A stretch of DNA of 64,000 nt, taken from NCBI GenBank assembly GCA_910576845.1, contig CAJTJA010000007.1:1-64000 (forward strand). Reading direction: 5' to 3'. Under the pieces are notes generated by a model, which worked only from the letters and a program-made list of their open reading frames with translations, was not told where the DNA came from and did no database searches. The translations under genes and the position numbers were made by a program. Below are positions 59,632-64,000 of this stretch, piece by piece. Source of the DNA: an uncultured Oscillibacter sp. Lineage in GTDB: Bacteria > Bacillota > Clostridia > Oscillospirales > Oscillospiraceae. Each line of letters starts with the position of its first letter. The first letter of the stretch is position 1.

Positions 59632-59862
59632 TTACACTCCTTCGTTGGCGGCGTCGGACAGCGGTGCGCGGCCTGCCAATTGGTCTAAAGTGACATCAAA
59701 AAAGTCAGCAAATTCGACCAGCAGCGGGGCGGTAGGGGCTCGCTCACCTTTTTCATAACGCTCGTAGTTTTTGGAAGAAATATTAACTGCTTTGGCTGCT
59801 TTTTCGCGGGACAGTTTTTTTGTGGCCCGCAGTGCCAGCAAATTTTTAGCCAATTGCTCCAT
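59632..59862 (-). CDS. Small XRE-family HTH regulator
   Basis: A 76-residue protein with one helix-turn-helix: LALRATKKLSREKAAKAVNI followed by SSKNYERYEKGERAPTAPLL. The ATG at 59862 follows GGGGG. It stops right at the recR start. The flanking DNA contains two TTGGTCTAA-type words (59683 and 59891 regions), a possible operator, though one is inside the gene. Its target is unknown. Confidence 0.85.
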   Translation of the reverse strand: MEQLAKNLLALRATKKLSREKAAKAVNISSKNYERYEKGERAPTAPLLVEFADFFDVTLDQLAGRAPLSDAANEGV

Positions 59863-59918
59863 AATGTCCCCCAAAAACCTTGACAAACCACTTGGTCTAA
59901 GTTGTAATTGAAATAGAC

Positions 59919-60082
59919 TAGGCCTTGTTTGAAAAATGTCAAAACGCCTAAACAGCGGATCTTTTTCCGCCGCTCTGCGTTAAATTTTCTTGCCGGGCGA
60001 CAGCCCGCCTGCAAAAATTTGCCTTGATTGGCCAAAAAATCTCTCGCCGCCGGGCATTCCGTCAATTTTCAAACAAGGCCTA
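59919..60082. repeat. ~160-bp inverted-terminus repeat (copy C, best preserved)
   Basis: Begins TAGGCCTTGTTTGAAAA and ends with its exact complement TTTTCAAACAAGGCCTA, 17 bp. The interior shares long blocks with copy B. On the minus strand it carries the short open text CRPARKFN, also seen in copy B, but no gene. Confidence 0.88.
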
Positions 60083-60185
60083 AACGGTCTAAAGAAACGA
60101 CTGTAGACTCCCTTGAAAAAAGAGCTGTCCGCAATGCAGACTAAAGGTTTCACTCCAGAAAGGGGCAAACTTTATACAGGGGCTA

Positions 60186-60428
60186 ATTGATGCGCTCTAC
60201 CGTTACACCCAAGAAAACCTGGTTGGAGCACATCTCCGGACCTCAGAGTACCACCGGCCCCTCCATGGCCTGGAGAATGAATGGGATATTTTCCGCTCCA
60301 CATTGACAGCGGAGCAGGGACGCAGCCCGGACGCTCTTTTGTCAAGAGAGACAGAAACCAGACATCTGGAGGAAGAAGCGGTTTTCTGCTCTGGCGTATC
60401 CATAGGCCTGGATCTGAGCCGCCTCTAA
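60186..60428 (+). pseudogene. DUF6809-like gene lacking a start codon
   Basis: From about 60165 a clean frame reads ANFIQGLIDALYRYTQENLV and continues to VFCSGVSIGLDLSRL before TAA at 60426. It looks like a DUF6809-type protein (family name from memory). No ATG, GTG or TTG is available in frame between the stop at 60114 and the conserved start region; only rare ATA/ATT codons near 60174-60186 follow GAAAGGGG. Repeat copy C ends about 100 bases upstream, so its arrival may have removed the start. The start given is nominal. Confidence 0.55.
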
Positions 60429-60546
60429 GAAACAGTAGGCGCAGCGCCTTCGGAAATGCCAAGGCAAGCGGCCGAGCGGGTTAGGCGGAAGCCTATTCCA
60501 CGAGGGGCGCCCCTCCCCGCCCATCGGTGCAAGCATAGGTTCCGTT

Positions 60547-61197
60547 TCAGAGGGAACCTCTAAGCTCCGCGATTCTTGCAGGGATGTCGGCGGCCTTATA
60601 TACAGCGCTGCCCGCCACCAGCACGTTGGCTCCCGCGTCGATACATACCCTGCAGGTATCCGGAGCAACGCCGCCGTCCACCTCCAGCTCACAGGCCGGA
60701 TTCTTTTCGTCAATGAGCTTCCGCAGGGCGGTAACCTTCGGCATCATATCCGCCATAAATTTCTGGCCGCCGAAGCCCGGCTCCACCGTCATCACCAGAA
60801 TGAGCTCCACCTTTTTCAGGAAGGGAAGGGCCGCTTCGGCAGGGGTCCCGGGTTTGAGCACCACGCCCGCCTTTTTCCCTTTGGCGTGAATCTTGTCAAT
60901 GGCGGCGTGGATATTCTCCTCGCTGTCCGCCTCCACGTGGACCGTCACCAGGTCCGCTCCGGCATCACAGAACTGCTCCACATACCGCACAGGCTGGGTA
61001 ATCATGAGATGAACGTCCAGGGGCAGCTCCGTGGTGGGCCGAATGGACTTTACCACGGGAATGCCGATGGAGATATTGGGGACGAACACGCCATCCATTA
61101 CGTCTACATGGACATAATCGGCGGCAGAAATGCGGCGAATATCCCGCTCCAGATTTGCAAAATCGGCGGAGAGGATAGAAGGCGCGATTTTAATCAT
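60547..61197 (-). CDS. rpe: Ribulose-phosphate 3-epimerase
   Basis: A 216-residue TIM-barrel enzyme interconverting ribulose 5-phosphate and xylulose 5-phosphate. It has IKIAPSILSADFANLERDI, the signature VHVDVMDGVFVPNISIG, MTVEPGFGGQKF and EVDGGVAPDTC. The ATG at 61197 follows GAGGGG. The gene stands alone. The 383-base gap upstream holds a 14-bp hairpin but no gene. Confidence 0.97.
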   Translation of the reverse strand: MIKIAPSILSADFANLERDIRRISAADYVHVDVMDGVFVPNISIGIPVVKSIRPTTELPLDVHLMITQPVRYVEQFCDAGADLVTVHVEADSEENIHAAIDKIHAKGKKAGVVLKPGTPAEAALPFLKKVELILVMTVEPGFGGQKFMADMMPKVTALRKLIDEKNPACELEVDGGVAPDTCRVCIDAGANVLVAGSAVYKAADIPARIAELRGSL

Positions 61198-61368
61198 CAA
61201 AAGCCCCTCTTTTCTGTTGGTGCGGCGGCAAAAGGGACGGGACATGGGGGTCTTAGCCCGGTGGCAGAGAAGCAGGGCGGCGCATAGGATAGCCCAAGCG
61301 GCTGAGACGCCTCCAACACCGCGCAGCGTCCGCCCCTTACGTCCGGCGCCGCCGCTTTTTTGAATATA

Positions 61369-61413
61369 GGGAAGCCGGCCTGGCGCAGCAAACCTCTGAC
61401 AGGCCGGCTTCCC
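61369..61413. other. Long GC-rich hairpin upstream of rpe
   Basis: A perfect 14-bp stem (GGGAAGCCGGCCTG and complement, 61369-61382 with 61400-61413). No T run follows on either strand, so its role is unclear. Confidence 0.5.
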
Positions 61414-61580
61414 CCCTAGTGTAGCAGACTCCCGCCCCAAAAGCAACTGCAAGCGATTTGAGGCCGGGGATATTTTTGTTCCGGCAGAGCTTGATTGGGG
61501 AATTTTGTTGCAAATGCGGCTGTAAAACAAATTGGGAGGGTGATACTATAAGAACAAGTATAAATAAGGAGGCGGCGGGA

Positions 61581-62405
61581 ATGACATATGACGTGATCGC
61601 TGTTGGCGGCGGTCCGGCAGGGTTGTCCGCAGCGCTGAATGTCCGCGCCAGAGGAAGGACCGCGCTGGTAATTTCCAACCCTCTGGAGGAAAATCCCCTC
61701 TGGAGGGCAGAACGGATTGACAATTGCCTGGGCCTTCCGGGCATTTCCGGAAAGGAACTGCTGACTCAGTTTTACCGCCATGCAGTCTCCGCCGGAGTGG
61801 AATTTCAGGAGGGGAAAGCCCTCAGCGCGCTCCGTTCCGGAACAAATTGGTATGTCAGCGTTGGAAACAGCCTGGCGCAGGGAAAAGCCGTGGTGCTGGC
61901 GGCAGGGGCTGTCCGGGGAAAAAAGCTTCCCGGAGAGGCGGAGCTGCTGGGCCGGGGCGTGAGTTACTGTGCTACCTGTGACGGGATGCTCTATCGGGGC
62001 CGGAGGGTGGCGGTACTGGGCTACAGCCCATCCGCCGAAAGAGAGGCAGAGTTTTTAAGGGAGATCGGGTGCCAGGTAATCTACTTCGACCGGCCTAAAA
62101 GCTGCGCCATTCGGGGCCGGGAAACTGTGGAGGCTGTAACCTGCGATGGTGTGACAGAGCAGGTGGAGGGCGTATTTCTTCTGCGGCCCGCTATGGCGCC
62201 GGGAGACATGTTCCCGGGCCTCGCGCTGGAAGGAGGCTATGTGGCAGTTGACCGGGACCAAGCGGCAAATCTGCCCGGCCTCTTTGCCGCAGGAGACTGC
62301 ACCGGTGGGCCTTTGCAGATATCCAAGGCTGTTGGCGAGGGACTGGTTGCCGGGCAGAAGGCGGCGGCCTTTGCAGCGTCTCTGCCTTCAGGAGAGGAAG
62401 CGTAA
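61581..62405 (+). CDS. Thioredoxin reductase-like FAD/NAD(P) oxidoreductase
   Basis: A 274-residue flavoprotein. The FAD motif VIAVGGGPAGLSAALN is at residues 5-20, the redox pair sits in SYCATCDGMLY, and the end has LFAAGDCTGGPLQISKAVGE. It is somewhat shorter than standard TrxB (about 305): the second nucleotide-binding region (VAVLGYSPSAEREAEFL) lacks the usual GGGDSA, so the electron donor may not be NADPH (ferredoxin-type reductases show similar losses). The ATG at 61581 follows AAGGAGG. Thioredoxin lies 100 bases downstream. Confidence 0.88.
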   Translation: MTYDVIAVGGGPAGLSAALNVRARGRTALVISNPLEENPLWRAERIDNCLGLPGISGKELLTQFYRHAVSAGVEFQEGKALSALRSGTNWYVSVGNSLAQGKAVVLAAGAVRGKKLPGEAELLGRGVSYCATCDGMLYRGRRVAVLGYSPSAEREAEFLREIGCQVIYFDRPKSCAIRGRETVEAVTCDGVTEQVEGVFLLRPAMAPGDMFPGLALEGGYVAVDRDQAANLPGLFAAGDCTGGPLQISKAVGEGLVAGQKAAAFAASLPSGEEA

Positions 62406-62505
62406 GTGTTTTGCGCACCGTGATGCGTTTGTGAAAAAGGAAATCTCCGGGCGGCAGAGGAAAACCGCCTGGAATCAAATGAAAATGAAAAGGAGTGTCA
62501 AGAAC

Positions 62506-62823
62506 ATGGCTGTCAAGCATGTGAAAACGTCGGAGTTTCAGGAAATAGCGGAGGGAGCGCCTCTGGCTATGGTGGATTTTTGGGCCCCCTGGTGCGGCCC
62601 GTGCCAGATGCTGGGGCCGGTGATGGAGGACTTGGCCGCCCAATACGAGGGCAGGGCCCTGGTAGCCAAGGTCAATGTGGATGAGGAACCGGAACTGGCC
62701 CGGCGTTTTGGAGTGATGAATATTCCAACGGTCGTTTTCCTAAAGCAGGGCCGGGAGTTTGATCGGAAGATTGGGGCGTTTCCACCTGCCGTCTTCAAGG
62801 AAGTCTTGGACAAGGCCCTGTAA
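62506..62823 (+). CDS. trxA: Thioredoxin
   Basis: A 105-residue thioredoxin with the active site FWAPWCGPCQML (Cys30, Cys33), the cis-proline segment MNIPTVVFLKQG and normal length. It is the disulphide-reducing partner of the reductase just upstream. The ATG at 62506 follows AAGGAG by ten bases. Confidence 0.96.
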   Translation: MAVKHVKTSEFQEIAEGAPLAMVDFWAPWCGPCQMLGPVMEDLAAQYEGRALVAKVNVDEEPELARRFGVMNIPTVVFLKQGREFDRKIGAFPPAVFKEVLDKAL

Positions 62824-62846
62824 AGGGGCGGATGAACCGCTTTAAA

Positions 62847-62880
62847 AAGCGCCCGGAATCAAAAGATTCCGGGCGCTTAT
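62847..62880. terminator. Bidirectional terminator between trxA and the purine permease
   Basis: A perfect 14-bp stem (62847-62860 with 62865-62878) and AAAA loop between convergent genes. Confidence 0.85.
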
Positions 62881-62911
62881 CCGTCTGCCGGGAAGAGCTT
62901 GGCCGCAGCTC

Positions 62912-64000
62912 CTAGTCCGCTGTTCCATTGGCGCGGGCCTCGTTATCCAGGTCCTCCTGCTCCTTGGGGATGGCAATATTGAGGATGATTGCCAGCACCG
63001 CCGCCGGCACAATACCGGAGCCGCCGAAGACCAGCTGCACCGGCTGCGGCAGGCCCGCCAGCGCTCCGGCGGTGGCTCCAAGACCGAAACCCAGACCCAT
63101 GGCGATGGATACGATGGTCACAACCCGGTTGGTAATGCCGAACTTAGTCAGCAGTTTAATGCCGGACACAGCGATAGAGGCAAACATCATCACAGCCGCG
63201 CCGCCCAGCACGCTTTGGGGCATAATGGAAATGACCGCAGCCAGCTTGGGGCTCAGCCCTGCCAACACCAGAAACACTGCCCCGCAGGTCAAAGCCATCC
63301 GGTTCACCACCTTGGTCATGGTCACCAGCCCAACATTCTGGGAAAACGACGTCGTGGGCAGGGAGGAGAACAGGGAGGAGATGACGGAACCCACCCCGTC
63401 GCACACCACGCCGCCGGAGAGCTCTTTCGCGGTGGCCTCCCGGCCCATGCCGCCTTCCACACAGCCGGAGATATCTCCGATCGTTTCCACGGCAGTGACC
63501 AGGAACATAATTAAGATGGAAAGAATGGCGTGAACATTGAATGTAGGCTTCACCGGGAGAAGCTGGGGAATAGAGAACCAGCTGGCTTCGCCGATTTTGG
63601 ACCAGTTGACGTACCAGGAGGCGGTAAATACGCCGCCTTCCGCATCCACCAGCTCATGGGGCATCACTATACTCATGACAGAGGCCACAATATAGCCCAC
63701 AATGATTCCGCAGAGGATGCAGGAGGTGGATGTAATACCTTTTGTAAAGTGTTTCAGTACCACAATCACCGTCAGCACCAGCAGACCCAGCAGCAGATTG
63801 GGCAGGGATCCGAAGTCCTTGGCCCCGCTGCCTCCGGCGAAGGAGTTGACGCCCACACTGATGAGGCTCAGTCCAATCGCCAGCACCACACTGCCTGTGA
63901 CTACCGGGGGGAAAAATTTCCGCAGCGGCTTGATAAAAAAGCCCAGAGCCGCTTCGCATACGCCGCCCACCATAGCTGCGCCCACAATGGCGCTGTAGGC
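62912..64000 (-). CDS. NCS2 family purine (xanthine/uric acid-type) permease, 5' end outside window
   Basis: The last 363 residues of a nucleobase:cation symporter-2 with about ten helices; the frame is open to the window edge, so the N-terminus is missing. The signature region reads SLPTTSFSQNVGLVTMTKVV, and the acidic motif AVETIGDISGCVEGG is present, both typical of xanthine/urate transporters such as PbuX and PucJ/K. It likely imports xanthine or uric acid with H+ or Na+. Purine use would fit with the selenium-dependent hydroxylase maturation genes at 1.5-4.7 kb, but this link is an inference. Confidence 0.9.
   Translation of the reverse strand, partial: AYSAIVGAAMVGGVCEAALGFFIKPLRKFFPPVVTGSVVLAIGLSLISVGVNSFAGGSGAKDFGSLPNLLLGLLVLTVIVVLKHFTKGITSTSCILCGIIVGYIVASVMSIVMPHELVDAEGGVFTASWYVNWSKIGEASWFSIPQLLPVKPTFNVHAILSILIMFLVTAVETIGDISGCVEGGMGREATAKELSGGVVCDGVGSVISSLFSSLPTTSFSQNVGLVTMTKVVNRMALTCGAVFLVLAGLSPKLAAVISIMPQSVLGGAAVMMFASIAVSGIKLLTKFGITNRVVTIVSIAMGLGFGLGATAGALAGLPQPVQLVFGGSGIVPAAVLAIILNIAIPKEQEDLDNEARANGTAD

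Noticed and set aside
60455..60545. tRNA-like text (GGCCGAGCGGGTTAG)
   Set aside because: It resembles a D-arm of tRNA-Ser/Leu, but no acceptor stem, anticodon stem or TTCGANNC arm can be formed around it.
61198..61530. N-terminal extension of Rpe
   Set aside because: Low-complexity Arg/Pro-rich text over a hairpin; the family start MIKIAPSILS at 61197 has its own GAGGGG site.
1..64000. CRISPR array, prophage or integrative element
   Set aside because: No regularly spaced repeats, cas, integrase, transposase or phage structural genes were recognised; only short non-coding repeats are present.

Overview
The window is GC-rich, gene-dense DNA of the kind seen in anaerobic gut Clostridia. Strong AGGAGG-type ribosome sites, many GTG/TTG starts, ATGA/GTGA start-stop overlaps, a CsaB-type pyruvyltransferase and an AroF/AroA/AroC/AroEK/AroQ operon all fit Oscillospiraceae (an Oscillibacter/Flavonifractor/Lawsonibacter-like organism). 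The genus is an inference from gene content. No rRNA, tRNA, CRISPR array, prophage or transposase gene was recognised.

Layout. 1-5.6 kb: a secreted serpin, then a minus-strand selenium cluster (yqeC, yqeB, a VanX-like dipeptidase, selD) and a GreA-type factor. 5.6-8.7 kb: a MATE exporter behind a strong promoter and a terminator-like leader, frameshifted near its 3' end, then pyruvate kinase. 8.8-10.9 kb: an HTH/membrane-protein pair, a TepA-like ClpP-fold protease and a small membrane protein. 10.9-14.6 kb: proline synthesis (proB, a sugar O-acetyltransferase, proA, proC). 14.7-18.7 kb: a BusR-like regulator with a glycine-betaine/choline-type ABC transporter. 18.7-20.9 kb: an ECF sigma factor with a membrane partner. 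21.2-24.7 kb: GtrA, GT2, DUF2304, a polytopic glycosyltransferase-like protein and a zinc-phospholipase-C-like protein. 25.1-33.5 kb: one operon for the whole shikimate pathway plus Phe/Tyr branch enzymes, preceded by an aromatic-rich leader peptide and a terminator. 34.3-45.8 kb: a second MATE protein, an FMN oxidase, a CsaB-glycosyltransferase fusion, lipoproteins, serC, a ClC channel, DUF421 and a HAD phosphatase. 45.8-50.6 kb: a metallo-beta-lactamase-fold hydrolase, DUF4349, a NUDIX pseudogene, an HExxH protein and miaB. 50.7-51.6 kb: two apparently non-coding structured elements. 51.6-58.3 kb: tsf/rpsB, a CBS-containing pyrophosphatase, and a sigma-54 activator beside rpoN. 58.3-64 kb: recR, a small HTH, rpe, a thioredoxin system and a cut-off NCS2 purine permease.

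The most interesting material is non-coding or regulatory. It comprises: the attenuator in front of the aro operon; a family of about 160-bp repeats with terminal inverted repeats (1-95, 5398-5556, 34147-34311, 59919-60082); an unrelated 167-bp MITE-like element (24702-24868); a multi-hairpin element (50732-50870); and a transcription unit with a consensus promoter and terminator but no gene (51130-51488), a good candidate for a structured ncRNA. Several genes are decayed: the first MATE gene, a NUDIX hydrolase, a MazG-like fragment and a DUF6809-like frame with no start codon beside a repeat.
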